Positions 18,550-28,011 of a stretch of 64,000 nucleotides of DNA are shown piece after piece; the stretch's first letter is position 1; each line of letters starts with the position of its first letter. The DNA is from MGIIb-O2 sp002494975 (GTDB taxonomy: Archaea; Thermoplasmatota; Poseidoniia; Poseidoniales; Thalassarchaeaceae). The notes beneath the pieces are model-generated. The model did not search any database, was not told the DNA's origin, and worked only from the letters and a program-made list of their open reading frames with translations. The position numbers and the translations under genes are program-made. The DNA lies in contig JAOMRN010000002.1 in assembly GCA_028355015.1 (NCBI GenBank), positions 251,222-315,221 on the forward strand, written 5' to 3'.

Positions 18550-20268
18550 ATGGAACGTACCGGCGTCGCCAGTTTACTCGTGCTGCTGATGTTGTCAGCA
18601 CCACTAACTGGATGTTTTGCTGATTCAGAGAATATGCCTGGAGAAAGCGATTTAGAAGTTAATATAGCATCATTGGAGGGTGGTTTCTTCCAAAATATGG
18701 TATTATCTGCCTCTAGTCCTATGTCCATTTTTGTTCCTTACTTAATTATCGAAGATGGTAACAATTATGTTCAAAACTCTACAATTATTGATTTACAAAA
18801 AGGGGATTCTGTCACATTGTCAATTTTAGCGCCACCAAGAACTGAAAATATGGTCGTCATAATCGGAGAGCTTGGGAGAGATTTTTGGCCGATTCGAGAT
18901 CAAGGTGAGTCTTGGATGACTTGGATAAGCAGAGGGGGAGATATAGATAATTCGAATAATGGAATTGAAAGAGTTCCGGCTTCTGAAAATAGTACATTCG
19001 ATACAGTAAACCATAGTTCTGAAACTGGTGGTTCAGTAATTGTAAAAATCATACCAATTAATCGGGTAATGTCTCTATCCAAAGATGAAGGCGGAGTTCA
19101 CTCTACTGGAATCGTTGATGGAAGAAGTGTATACGAACGATTATTTGAAATGAGTGACCCCACTGATTCTTTTGATATTGTAGATGGTAAAGAAGGCTAT
19201 TACGACAGGTGGGCAGGTCAGGGAAACCCTGCTTACGAAGATGCTGCTCAATACCTAATTAGTGAAATGACGGGTTTTGGTTTAGAAGTAATAGGTCATA
19301 GATTTGAATTTACAGATATTACTGGTTCTCAGAATCCAGAAGCATACAATATTTGTGCATATAAATGGGGAACAGAAATTCAGAACGAGTGGTTAGTTTT
19401 CGGAGCACATTTTGATGTTGCGCCTCCTGTCAATGGAGTGCTATTAGACCCTCATATAATTGGTGAAAGGACATATGGGACTAGAGTAGGAGCATACGAC
19501 AATACAGCAGGCACTTCAATGGTTATGGAAACTGCAAGGGCACTAGCTGATTTTGAGAGTAGGAGAACTATGGTTTTCTGTCTTTGGTCAGGTGAGGAAG
19601 GCGGAAAAAGAGGCTCGGATTATTGGACCGAATACTATGTTGGCGAAGATAATCCTGATGTGACCATTACTAACTACATCAATCTAGATATGGCTGGAGT
19701 TAATTGGCCAGGAGGTGGAGGGGCTCCTCATGGAGATCCAGATCCAGCTATTGATGAGGATGGATACCCTAAAGATGCCGAAGTATGGCCGATGAGAGTC
19801 TATATTGGTCCTGGACCTAATCACGACCGATTAGATCAACCGGAAATGGTTGGTCTCTCCAATTGGATAGGTTCTGATGCTCTTGGGTTGGAAGAACAAA
19901 TGGGCACACTTGTGGGTACTAACTATTCCGCTGATACATGGAAAACTAGTGTTTGGTTAGATATGGATAGACCTGAAATCATTGTTTATGAAGATACAAC
20001 AGCGAGGAGCGACCATGCTAGTTTCCAAGATAACTTAGACGTTGTAACTATTGGGTTCGGGGGATTAGTTGACGGTTATTGGTGCTATCACCAAGTCTGC
20101 GATACTCTAGAGGAAATGGAAGCATGGATGGATACCACAGGTAAAGACTATGGTGAAGAAAATACTGGTGTTGCGAATCTAGTAAATAGCCTTGATATGA
20201 TAACATGGTGGGCATTGATGACTTTCTTCCATTGTGATGAAAAGCCAGTGTTGAATTCATTAGTTTGA
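18550..20268 (+). CDS. M28-family zinc peptidase lipoprotein
   Basis: 572 aa from ATG 18550 (GTG 18535 is an alternative). The signal ends in lipobox LTGC. The N-terminal 190 residues are a beta-rich, Ser/Asn-rich domain. The M28 peptidase domain shows the zinc ligands in order: His and Asp-like in FGAHFDVAPP, bridging Asp in GAYDNTAGTSM, catalytic Glu in LWSGEEGGKRGSDYW, Asp in INLDMAGVN and the final His in RSDHASFQ. It probably cleaves N-terminal residues from peptides outside the cell, in line with a protein-degrading marine lifestyle. Confidence 0.85.
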   Translation: MERTGVASLLVLLMLSAPLTGCFADSENMPGESDLEVNIASLEGGFFQNMVLSASSPMSIFVPYLIIEDGNNYVQNSTIIDLQKGDSVTLSILAPPRTENMVVIIGELGRDFWPIRDQGESWMTWISRGGDIDNSNNGIERVPASENSTFDTVNHSSETGGSVIVKIIPINRVMSLSKDEGGVHSTGIVDGRSVYERLFEMSDPTDSFDIVDGKEGYYDRWAGQGNPAYEDAAQYLISEMTGFGLEVIGHRFEFTDITGSQNPEAYNICAYKWGTEIQNEWLVFGAHFDVAPPVNGVLLDPHIIGERTYGTRVGAYDNTAGTSMVMETARALADFESRRTMVFCLWSGEEGGKRGSDYWTEYYVGEDNPDVTITNYINLDMAGVNWPGGGGAPHGDPDPAIDEDGYPKDAEVWPMRVYIGPGPNHDRLDQPEMVGLSNWIGSDALGLEEQMGTLVGTNYSADTWKTSVWLDMDRPEIIVYEDTTARSDHASFQDNLDVVTIGFGGLVDGYWCYHQVCDTLEEMEAWMDTTGKDYGEENTGVANLVNSLDMITWWALMTFFHCDEKPVLNSLV

Positions 20269-20294
20269 TTTAATTTACAAAACGACGTGAAAAT

Positions 20295-21050
20295 ATGGCG
20301 ACTGGGAAATATGGAGATAGTCGTGCTATCGATGTTTCTGATTGGGGGCGACCTATTGCTCGATTCTTCGCTAAAAGATTAGAAAAGACACCTGTAAGTG
20401 TATTAATGGTAACTCATTTTCATCTATTTGTTTCTATTTTTTGTGCATGGTTAATTCTCGAAGAAATGATTGTAGAAGGATGTATTGTTCTTGTAATAAA
20501 AGGAGTGATTGATGCTATAGACGGAGAATTAGCGAGAATTAGAAAGAGACCTTCGCATGTTGGAAGATATTGGGATACTGTTGCCGATACCATAGGATTG
20601 ATTCTAGTAATGTATGCATTTAGTCAATTCTTAAACTGGAATTATTTACTAACCAGTAGTCTAATCTTAGCTGTTTTATTTCAATATTCTTTGTTTAACC
20701 ATTTCTCTATTCGTGCAAGAATTCTTGGTTCGGGAGATACTACGAGTAGAGTAAATGAAAAAATTTGCCCTACAGCTCAGCCATGGGAAAAACAGAAGCA
20801 TGTAGATTTCTTTCACAAAATATATCTTATCGGGTTTTCTTGGCAAGATCAAATTGTAGATTTCATAGTTGGGAAGGGGAGTAAAGATTTATCATTTGAA
20901 TTGACTGTTTCGTCACTATTAGGATATGGTTTTCAATCTATATTAATTCTAATATTAGCTATCAATTCGAAGATTGAATTGTTGCCAGAATTAATTTTTG
21001 GAATTAATGGCGGTTTGATGTTTCTTGCTATTATAAGAAGCTATTTCTGA
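20295..21050 (+). CDS. CDP-alcohol phosphatidyltransferase family membrane protein
   Basis: 251 aa. The complete family signature D-x2-DG-x2-AR-x8-G-x3-D-x3-D is present: Asp73, Asp76-Gly77, Ala80-Arg81, Gly90, Asp94 and Asp98. About six membrane helices. It links a CDP-activated alcohol (archaeal CDP-archaeol or similar) to a polar alcohol, giving a phospholipid headgroup. The headgroup is not predictable. It converges on the M50 protease gene across a 137-base gap holding a 12-base inverted repeat. Confidence 0.85.
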   Translation: MATGKYGDSRAIDVSDWGRPIARFFAKRLEKTPVSVLMVTHFHLFVSIFCAWLILEEMIVEGCIVLVIKGVIDAIDGELARIRKRPSHVGRYWDTVADTIGLILVMYAFSQFLNWNYLLTSSLILAVLFQYSLFNHFSIRARILGSGDTTSRVNEKICPTAQPWEKQKHVDFFHKIYLIGFSWQDQIVDFIVGKGSKDLSFELTVSSLLGYGFQSILILILAINSKIELLPELIFGINGGLMFLAIIRSYF

Positions 21051-21095
21051 CTCATGACGGGTGAAAGTTAATGCACTTGAAGAAGAACTTTCTTT

Positions 21096-21159
21096 TGTAT
21101 CGTAGCAATCTCTGTGTTTACTCCCTGTCAGTTCAATTATTTTCATCTGCTACGATACA
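21096..21159. repeat. Perfect 12-bp inverted repeat with 40-base spacer
   Basis: TGTATCGTAGCA (21096-21107) and TGCTACGATACA (21148-21159) are exact reverse complements. They lie in the gap between the convergent CDP-alcohol transferase and M50 genes. Both transcripts would end near it, so a bidirectional transcript-end structure or a protein-binding site is possible. The long loop makes a simple intrinsic terminator unlikely. Confidence 0.7.
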
Positions 21160-21187
21160 TCAATTATTCAATTGATGACTATTTTTA

Positions 21188-22072
21188 TTATCCAATTAAA
21201 CCATTTAAATATTTGAAATTAAACCAAATCAGACTGACACAGATAATTCCCCAAACATAGAAGATAATCTCAGACCAAGTCTTGATCTTTTTTCCGTCTA
21301 GAGGCCCCAATGGAAGCATGTTGAATGTACCTAGAACTGCATTCCCCCACATCCATGGTACGATAATAAGTGCAACGATTGAGTTTCCAGTAGCGCCAAT
21401 TAATATTGTACCCAACCCCAATATCCATAGTAGGACATTTGTTACAGGGCCTGCTAAGGCTATCTTACCAAATTGTGATTTTGTTGTATGTCCCGCAACC
21501 ATAACTGCTCCTGGGGCCATAAATACTATTCCAAATACAGCGGCCAATATTACTCCGAATCTCAACCCTCCTGGGGAAGCTCTGAATTCTGCCCAACAAC
21601 CATAATTTCTTGCGGCGATCTTGTGAGCTATTTCATGCAAAACAAAGGCTGGAGTTAATGCTAAGAAATATATTGCTCCACCTTTTATAAATTGATAAGG
21701 GTCTGAGATTGCTCCAAAAATTCCTCCGGTGGACATAAACGCTAATGCCAAAGTAAATGCAATCGTGGCTTGAGAAAGATGTTCAACTTCAGTTTTGGAA
21801 AAATGCCAAATTGAACCTTTGTGAATAGGTATCTTATGAGATTGTTGGGTTCCAAAAACTCTGAAGAAAGGTTGGCCTGTACTATTTGCCGCAACGACAC
21901 GAATATGTGGTTTTCGCCAGTTTCCATCATCTCTTGCTCGAGTATGTGTCTTAGAATTATTATTGATATTTTCAAATGGATCTTCATCTAACCACCGAGC
22001 ACGAGGGTCTCGTTTTTCTGTCATATTACTCACTTCCTTGTAAGCATCATCTTTGAATGCTCGTAATTTCAA
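21188..22072 (-). CDS. M50-family (site-2-protease-like) intramembrane metalloprotease
   Basis: 294 aa. The catalytic zinc motif is HEIAH (residues 146-150) within a membrane helix, and the second motif is NMLPLGPLDG (251-260), which supplies the third ligand. About six helices and a soluble N-terminal 90 residues. M50 enzymes cut transmembrane proteins such as anti-sigma factors or signal-peptide remnants. The start overlaps the upstream zinc-finger gene as ATGA, implying translational coupling. ATG 22024 is a later alternative. Confidence 0.85.
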   Translation of the reverse strand: MKLRAFKDDAYKEVSNMTEKRDPRARWLDEDPFENINNNSKTHTRARDDGNWRKPHIRVVAANSTGQPFFRVFGTQQSHKIPIHKGSIWHFSKTEVEHLSQATIAFTLALAFMSTGGIFGAISDPYQFIKGGAIYFLALTPAFVLHEIAHKIAARNYGCWAEFRASPGGLRFGVILAAVFGIVFMAPGAVMVAGHTTKSQFGKIALAGPVTNVLLWILGLGTILIGATGNSIVALIIVPWMWGNAVLGTFNMLPLGPLDGKKIKTWSEIIFYVWGIICVSLIWFNFKYLNGLIG

Positions 22073-22584
22073 TCTTCCTCTAATAGGTCGTTGACGTCTT
22101 CAAGTAACTCCTCCCAAAAAGAATCCGGTGCTTCGGGAGCTTTGTCACTTATTTTCGATAACAATTCTTCAATTTCTTCAGGCCCAAGCGTTTCTGGTGT
22201 TCTTTTACGATTACTTGCTACGTCTCGTATTAGGGACCTTTCTTTTTTCTTTCTTTGTGCCTCGAATCTTTCTTTGACTTCTTTAGCGGTTTTCGGTTGA
22301 GAAGTTCCTTGGTGTGCATCGATTAATGATTTGTAATAGGTCATCGTGACAGAATGTTCTGAATTCTCAATAAAATCAAGTGGGTTGGCTAACATTGTAA
22401 CAAATTCTCTTGATAATCTATCTGCCTTTGTTGTTGCCGGACCTGAAGAAATCTTGTCTCTCACTTTTACATGAGATGATATGCAGGATTTACATCTTTG
22501 ACTACCTGCAATATCGGGAGCATCACAAGATAAGCAACATATGGAAAATCCCATCTGTTCCATGGCCCGCCGTGGCAATGACAT
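22069..22584 (-). CDS. Zinc-finger protein coupled to the M50 protease
   Basis: 171 aa from ATG 22584; a TTG at 22623 would add 13 residues. ICCLSCDAPD and RCKSCISSHV provide two CxxC knuckles. The rest is charged helix with RFEAQRKKKERSLIRDVASN and an acidic C terminus (ELLEDVNDLLEED). No known family. Its overlap with the protease start suggests a shared role, perhaps as a cytosolic partner or a regulator. That role is inference only. Confidence 0.55.
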   Translation of the reverse strand: MSLPRRAMEQMGFSICCLSCDAPDIAGSQRCKSCISSHVKVRDKISSGPATTKADRLSREFVTMLANPLDFIENSEHSVTMTYYKSLIDAHQGTSQPKTAKEVKERFEAQRKKKERSLIRDVASNRKRTPETLGPEEIEELLSKISDKAPEAPDSFWEELLEDVNDLLEED

Positions 22585-22684
22585 GTTTTGGAGGACGCCC
22601 TTACTAGCAATGAAGCCTACCAATGTCCGTGTATCAACATATAAAAACAGGATTTGATAAGTAAATTATTCATTGACAAATAAT

Positions 22685-23146
22685 ATGAGAGCAATTCTAA
22701 CGGACTTAGGTGTTGCAGCCTGTCTCATAAAAAATGAAGCGATTCTGCTGGTAAAAGAGGCCTCAGGCCCTCAAAAAGGACGCTGGGGGATGCCGAAAGG
22801 AACTGTTGATGAAGGAGAGTTGCCAAGTTTTGCGGCAATGAGAGAATTGGAAGAAGAATGTGGAATTAGTGGAACCATAAAGAAAATAATTGGCGTAAGA
22901 GAGTGCCTCATACGAAATATTCCTGCAATATTTATTGTGTATTTGGTTGATTATGATTCGGCAGATGTAACTATTGACAATGATGAAATCGAAGATTATG
23001 GTTGGTTTGAATTGAATAATTTCGAGTCAATTGACTGGATCAGCTCTGCAATGAGAGAATTGGCTACTGCTGCACTATCGGACGTGGACAAAGAGATGAT
23101 CGATTATACCGAAGAAAGAGGGCAAGAATATTTTTTATATTTATAA
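22685..23146 (+). CDS. Nudix hydrolase
   Basis: 153 aa from ATG 22685; a TTG at 22673 is an alternative. The Nudix box spans residues 39-61: Gly39, Glu44 region (GTVDEGELP), then AAMRELEEECGI with the R-E-x2-E-E metal-binding core. The N terminus AACLIKNEAILLVKEASGP and KGRWGMPKG fit the fold. It hydrolyses a nucleoside diphosphate linked to another group (X unknown). Divergent from the zinc-finger/M50 pair. Confidence 0.88.
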   Translation: MRAILTDLGVAACLIKNEAILLVKEASGPQKGRWGMPKGTVDEGELPSFAAMRELEEECGISGTIKKIIGVRECLIRNIPAIFIVYLVDYDSADVTIDNDEIEDYGWFELNNFESIDWISSAMRELATAALSDVDKEMIDYTEERGQEYFLYL

Positions 23147-23151
23147 TTCTA

Positions 23152-24966
23152 TTAATTATTTGCTGCGTCGAGACTTTGTGGAGTGATTAGTACATCACTT
23201 GAATCTCTATATATTCGAGGAATTTGTAATTCTGACAAAGAGGGTAAAATATGAACTGTGCAGCTAGGCCCACATGCAGGCGCTAAGTAATCTTCACCTG
23301 TATCTGTGAACACAATATTTATTCCGTGCCCTGCTGGTAATATCGCGTCTATAGCTTGGAACTCCATCATCATTGTTACCTGCTGCGAAGGAAGCACGGT
23401 TTGAGGCTCATAACCTCCTGCATGATATCGGATATCCATGGTTGCATGCCCCAATCTAATACCTGTTTCTGAATCTCTTAATTCAGCAAATATTTGGCCG
23501 CCATCCATAGTAGCAACTGCTTCTAAATGTAATCTAATAAGCCCTGAAATCTGTAAATCTTCTGTTTCAGAGAGGGCTGAACAAACAGTGGTGACAGTTT
23601 GTCCGCCTCCAACTACTGGCGCTCCGCCCCCTGTGAATGCGCCTGAACTAGAGCATTCAGATAATGGAAGAGTATACCAATCCAAATCTTCTGGAGGCCA
23701 TGTTTGTTCTATTCGCCATTCGCCATCATTTCTCTGAACTTGCGCAATTGCCTCTGGCTTGGGTCCGTTCCCTTTCAAATAATATTCATACCATTCAAAT
23801 AAATCTTGAGCCCAATCCCACCGAGTCATGTTGTGTATTGCTTCTCCTCCATAGCCACTATCTTGAGCATTGTGTTTAGTCCATTGATCGGGATAGTTAT
23901 GCTCCCATTGACCAAGAATTCCCCTTATTTCATATCCTGAATCAATATATTCCTGATACCAGTTAACTCCTATTGGGCCGCCAAAAACCTGGTGTGGATC
24001 TACATTCCAATCTTGTAATCCTTGCACCCAGTAAACACTACCATTCCAATTTTCAAACGCTTTATCGATATGGCTTCTCTCATCATAGTAATTTGACATG
24101 TAAGGATCTAGTTCGCCCGCTCCATATGTTACAGGGCCTGCAAATAGGCCCTCTACGATATCGGGGCATACATTGTCTAAGTCATCTTCATTATAGTCAA
24201 CAGTACTTGAAAAATAGTTCATGTGCATAACCTGACTTCTAGCTTCTGCACTTCCATTTTTGTAAAGCAAAGGATGCAATGCAGTGGTTCCTGAGATAGG
24301 AACTATAGTCTTGAGATATTCACTTCCTATAGCGGCTGCTTCCCATTGGGTCGCTCCTTCGTATGACTTGCCATATAGCCCTACATTTCCATTTGACCAG
24401 TTTTGTTGGCCAAGCCATTCAACAGCATTGTGAATTCCCCATCCTTCTCCTGCTCCACGATAATCAAAACATCCACTGGAAAGTTCCGTACCAAACACAG
24501 CAACCTGGGCGAAGGCATATCCATGAGGGATAAAATTCTCAAAAATGAATTCGCCACGGCCTGCACTCACGATATTGGTTGGAGTTGATTCATCTCCTTG
24601 AGCACCATATGAAAAATACGGGCTTATAACAGCTATTACAGGGACTGTTTCGCCCTCTAAAGTGTTACTTGGTAACCAATATGAAAGATGAACTTCTGAG
24701 GTTTCAGGCCCTGTTTCCCAAACATCTGAAGTATCCACTTCAATTAGTGCCTCTTGAACATCGAGTGCATAATATGGGCCCTGTTCAAGAGTGTAAGAAA
24801 AAGTATGATTATCTTTCCAATCCAAAGTATGGCGATTGAAAATAGATGGGTATGTATCTCCTTGGTCAGAATTACCTACTTTAGAAGGCTCTGAAAATAT
24901 ACATCCAGACATACTAACTACTATGATCATCAAAGACATAGAAAGTGCATATAACCGGTTGGCCAT
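23152..24966 (-). CDS. CocE/NonD-type alpha/beta-hydrolase lipoprotein (X-Pro dipeptidyl-peptidase S15-like)
   Basis: 604 aa. Lipobox at Cys22 (SMSGC). The S15/CocE hydrolase domain carries the nucleophile motif GKSYEGATQWEAAA (Ser201), with FQVAVFGTELSSG-type and DYRGAGEGWG stretches upstream, the latter matching the D-x-R-G loop of the family. The C-terminal jelly-roll domain has RLHLEAVATMDGGQIF and GHGINIVF. Likely an extracellular peptidase or esterase. The Asp and His of the triad were not fixed with certainty. It is divergent from the DHA2 transporter. Confidence 0.78.
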   Translation of the reverse strand: MANRLYALSMSLMIIVVSMSGCIFSEPSKVGNSDQGDTYPSIFNRHTLDWKDNHTFSYTLEQGPYYALDVQEALIEVDTSDVWETGPETSEVHLSYWLPSNTLEGETVPVIAVISPYFSYGAQGDESTPTNIVSAGRGEFIFENFIPHGYAFAQVAVFGTELSSGCFDYRGAGEGWGIHNAVEWLGQQNWSNGNVGLYGKSYEGATQWEAAAIGSEYLKTIVPISGTTALHPLLYKNGSAEARSQVMHMNYFSSTVDYNEDDLDNVCPDIVEGLFAGPVTYGAGELDPYMSNYYDERSHIDKAFENWNGSVYWVQGLQDWNVDPHQVFGGPIGVNWYQEYIDSGYEIRGILGQWEHNYPDQWTKHNAQDSGYGGEAIHNMTRWDWAQDLFEWYEYYLKGNGPKPEAIAQVQRNDGEWRIEQTWPPEDLDWYTLPLSECSSSGAFTGGGAPVVGGGQTVTTVCSALSETEDLQISGLIRLHLEAVATMDGGQIFAELRDSETGIRLGHATMDIRYHAGGYEPQTVLPSQQVTMMMEFQAIDAILPAGHGINIVFTDTGEDYLAPACGPSCTVHILPSLSELQIPRIYRDSSDVLITPQSLDAANN

Positions 24967-25032
24967 GATTATCGGAGGCGGTGCTAATATTGTAACCTAT
25001 GTTTTGAAAAAGTACTATTCGACGGCGATGTT

Positions 25033-26559
25033 ATGGAAGTAAGTAAGACGCATGAAAATCGTTGGATTATCCTCGGTATTATGAGTCTGAGTCTTGTAAT
25101 TGTAATGCTGAATAATGTGACTTTGAATGTCGCATTACCTGAAATGTCTAAAGATTTACAGGCTAATAATAGTGATTTGCAATGGATAGTTGATTCTTAT
25201 GCTTTGATTTTTGGAGGAATGCTCCTAGTTATGGGTGCATTAGGAGATAGATTTGGCCGAAAAAGAGCTTTGCAGTTGGGGTTGGTTTTACTTGGATTGG
25301 CTTCTGCTGCTGCTGCATTTTATGCGGATTCTTCGAATGATGTCATTATGGCTAGAGCGACCATGGGGTTTGGTGCAGCATTAGTTATGCCAGCTACATT
25401 GTCAATTGTCATTGTTGTTTTCCCTAGAGAGGAGAGGGGCAAAGCGATTGGGATTTGGACGATGATGGCAGGAATTGGCGCACCTATTGGATTATTGGTC
25501 GGAGGTTGGGCTGTAGAAAATTATGATTGGCAGATGGTTTTCTTGATTAATATCCCAATTATATTATTGGCTCTGTCATTAGGATTAATGTTTGTACCCA
25601 ATTCAAAGGATAGTAAAAAGACTCCTTTAGATCCGGTTGGAGCGGTATTATCGATAGCCGCCTTAGGGACTATTCTTTATGCTATAATTGAAGCTCCATC
25701 ACTAGGATGGACGAGTTCAGAAATGATTCTTATTAGTGGATTGGGAATAATTTTAACTTATATGTTTGTAAAATGGGAAAGAAAGGCTGAATACCCAATG
25801 TTGCCAATTGGATTCTTTAAATTTAATGGTTTTTCTTTGGGTTTAATTGCAATAATGTTAGCTTCTTTCGTGATGTTCTCATTCATGTTTACTCAGATGT
25901 TACATTTTCAATTAGTAAGAGGGCATACTGCATTAGAAGCGGCTGTGAGATTCCTGCCCCTTCCTTTGGGCCTCATGCCCGCTGCGGCTAATAGTGACAG
26001 ATTGTCTGCTAAATTTGGAAGTAATAATGTCATCTCAATGGGATTAGTTTTGATGACTGCTGCTATGGCGATATTTACTACTGTAGAAATTGATTCTGAA
26101 TATATTCGACTGGCCTGTATTTTCCTGTTACTCGGATTTGGGATGGGTTTGACTCTAGCGCCTGCCACAACAGTGGTAATGGATTCCATACCTTCGGATA
26201 AAGCAGGGGTTGGTAGCGCTACTAATGACGCCAGTAGAGAAGTTGGAGGAGCACTTGGTATTGCGATAGGCGGGAGCGTGTTGAATGAATATTATCAAAG
26301 AAATATGGAAGTTCCTGTTGGCCTTGAGTTGGGCAATATCCCTCTAGAATCGTTTCCTGCAGCAATGCAAATCGGTGCCGAACTCATAGAAGGCGGGAAT
26401 ATCCTCGGGCTCACATTAATTGAAAATGCACAGCATGCATTTATGGAAGGCATGATTGCATCGGCAACAGTGATGGGGGTTATGGCGATTGCCGCTGCAA
26501 TTTTGGTAAAATTGTATATGCCTTCTAAAATAATTACTAACCTTATTGAAGAAGAATGA
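25033..26559 (+). CDS. DHA2-family MFS drug/proton antiporter
   Basis: 508 aa with about 14 membrane helices, the EmrB/QacA topology. Signature motifs are LNVALPEMSKDL (helix 1), QWIVDSYALIFGGMLL (motif D1/A region) and LGDRFGRKRAL (motif A), then MMAGIGAPIGLLVGGW (motif C-like). It exports hydrophobic compounds or antibiotics using the proton gradient. Substrate unknown. No adjacent regulator; RluA is convergent at its 3' end. Confidence 0.87.
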   Translation: MEVSKTHENRWIILGIMSLSLVIVMLNNVTLNVALPEMSKDLQANNSDLQWIVDSYALIFGGMLLVMGALGDRFGRKRALQLGLVLLGLASAAAAFYADSSNDVIMARATMGFGAALVMPATLSIVIVVFPREERGKAIGIWTMMAGIGAPIGLLVGGWAVENYDWQMVFLINIPIILLALSLGLMFVPNSKDSKKTPLDPVGAVLSIAALGTILYAIIEAPSLGWTSSEMILISGLGIILTYMFVKWERKAEYPMLPIGFFKFNGFSLGLIAIMLASFVMFSFMFTQMLHFQLVRGHTALEAAVRFLPLPLGLMPAAANSDRLSAKFGSNNVISMGLVLMTAAMAIFTTVEIDSEYIRLACIFLLLGFGMGLTLAPATTVVMDSIPSDKAGVGSATNDASREVGGALGIAIGGSVLNEYYQRNMEVPVGLELGNIPLESFPAAMQIGAELIEGGNILGLTLIENAQHAFMEGMIASATVMGVMAIAAAILVKLYMPSKIITNLIEEE

Positions 26560-27456
26560 TTATCCAAGGCGTCTTTTAAGTTCAGAAATTAACTGCCTTG
26601 GTATAGGACTTTCAACTTTCATTCGTTTACCATTAGGGTGGTCAAAAGTGAGAGAAGATGCATGCAAACATAACCTGTTAACACTTGCTTTACCGAATCC
26701 ATGTCTTGTATCGCCAATTACTGGACAGCCTAAGTTCACCATATGTAAACGAATTTGAGCACGTCTACCTGTGTCAATTTTAATACGAACTAGGCTGTGT
26801 TCTGGGCCTGTATCTTCTACTGACCAATTTGTAATTGCGGATTTGCCTGCACGACGTCCTTCTGGTACAAGCCTCATTCTTTTGTCCTTCATTTCTTGTA
26901 TTCGTCCTGTTTCAATACCTGATTTTGCAGGAAGCTTTCCGTGAACTACCGCATGATAAATTCGTTCTATTGATCTGTCTTTGAATTGGTCTTGAAGCAT
27001 GTCTCTAATCTCAGAAGAACGCGCTAAAATAAGACATCCTGAGGTTTCTCGATCTAATCTATGAACAAGATGGGCTCGGGTTTTACCATTCTCCCAGGCC
27101 CATGCAAATACTCTGTCAAACATTGTGTCCGCCTCGCCTCTATCGGTAGCAACAGATAACAATCCGGCTGGTTTATTTACGATAATAACAGACTTATCTG
27201 AATAAACCACTTCAGGCGCTGGGATGGAGGACTTGTATTTTCCAACTGTTTCATCGCCATCAAACTTTGAAAGAACTGTGATTGTGACTCCTGCTAAAAT
27301 TTTGGCATTAGCACGTGTAACTTTGACTCCATCTGATCTTACACGTCCATGATCAACCATTCTACGCAGTGAATTCTTCTTGGCATTAGGGTGTAATAAT
27401 GACAACGCTTCAATCACAGTTGTGTCTTTCTTGACTGTGATGTTTGGGTCCGACAT
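26560..27456 (-). CDS. RluA-family pseudouridine synthase
   Basis: 298 aa from ATG 27456; a start at 27534 would add 26 residues before the S4 domain and is less likely. S4 domain at about residues 10-70 (SLRRMVDHGRVRSDGVKV). Catalytic HRLDRETSGCLILA contains the catalytic Asp. KSAITNWSVEDTG and GRRAQIRLHMVNLGCPVIGD complete the RluA core. It modifies rRNA or tRNA; the site is unknown. Its stop is one base from the convergent transporter stop. Confidence 0.88.
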   Translation of the reverse strand: MSDPNITVKKDTTVIEALSLLHPNAKKNSLRRMVDHGRVRSDGVKVTRANAKILAGVTITVLSKFDGDETVGKYKSSIPAPEVVYSDKSVIIVNKPAGLLSVATDRGEADTMFDRVFAWAWENGKTRAHLVHRLDRETSGCLILARSSEIRDMLQDQFKDRSIERIYHAVVHGKLPAKSGIETGRIQEMKDKRMRLVPEGRRAGKSAITNWSVEDTGPEHSLVRIKIDTGRRAQIRLHMVNLGCPVIGDTRHGFGKASVNRLCLHASSLTFDHPNGKRMKVESPIPRQLISELKRRLG

Positions 27457-27566
27457 GCCCTTGGGAAATCGTTCAAACCATTCAACTTTCTTGATTATTA
27501 TGCGTTTAGATACAACTATAGAGGTACAATACAATTGAAATTCATGAGAGTTACTGGATACTTGAT

Positions 27567-27573
27567 AAAGGAG
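27567..27573 (+). promoter_or_regulatory. Shine-Dalgarno sequence for the first small membrane protein
   Basis: AAAGGAG ends eight bases before the ATG at 27582. It favours that ATG over the in-frame TTG at 27576, and gives the N terminus MEIKTILHPKK that matches the two downstream paralogues. Confidence 0.6.
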
Positions 27574-27581
27574 ATTTGAAA

Positions 27582-28010
27582 ATGGAAATTAAAACTATAT
27601 TGCACCCAAAGAAAATGTTAATTGGTTTTGGGGTCTTTATGCTATTGATGTCTGTGTTTGGAGTGATAGATGGAGACCAAATGGCTGAAGATATGTGGGG
27701 CGCTGATAATGTTGCGGAGCATGATGCTGAATACGAACAAATGTGGGCTCTTCACATGATGCCTCTATTTGGAATGGCTGTTGTAACGGGATTACTTGTT
27801 CAAGGAAAGGCCTTGGCTCAAATGGCAATGGCAGCATCCGCTTTTGTTCTTGTTTTCATGGGAGGAGGAATGATGTATCTGACCAATGAGAGTGGATATG
27901 GTTCGAGTTCTCAAACTCTAATGATTATCATATTTTCATTATCTGCACTAATTGGGGTTGCTGGCTATCTTCACAAGGATGGCGATGATGAACCCGAGGG
28001 AAGTGCATAA
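27582..28010 (+). CDS. Four-helix small membrane protein, paralogue 1 of a tandem triplet
   Basis: 142 aa. It starts MEIKTILHPKKM, then a helix (about 10-28), an acidic loop (GDQMAEDMWGADNVAEHDAE), and helices from LHMMPLFGMAVVTGLL, MAASAFVLVFMGGGM and a C-terminal helix. The acidic tail is KDGDDEPEGSA. It shares layout with the next two genes: short M-D/E-I/L-x-x-x-L-x-P start, helix, acidic loop, three helices. No known family. Gene 2 starts one base after its stop, so they form an operon. Confidence 0.6.
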   Translation: MEIKTILHPKKMLIGFGVFMLLMSVFGVIDGDQMAEDMWGADNVAEHDAEYEQMWALHMMPLFGMAVVTGLLVQGKALAQMAMAASAFVLVFMGGGMMYLTNESGYGSSSQTLMIIIFSLSALIGVAGYLHKDGDDEPEGSA

Positions 28011-28011
28011 T

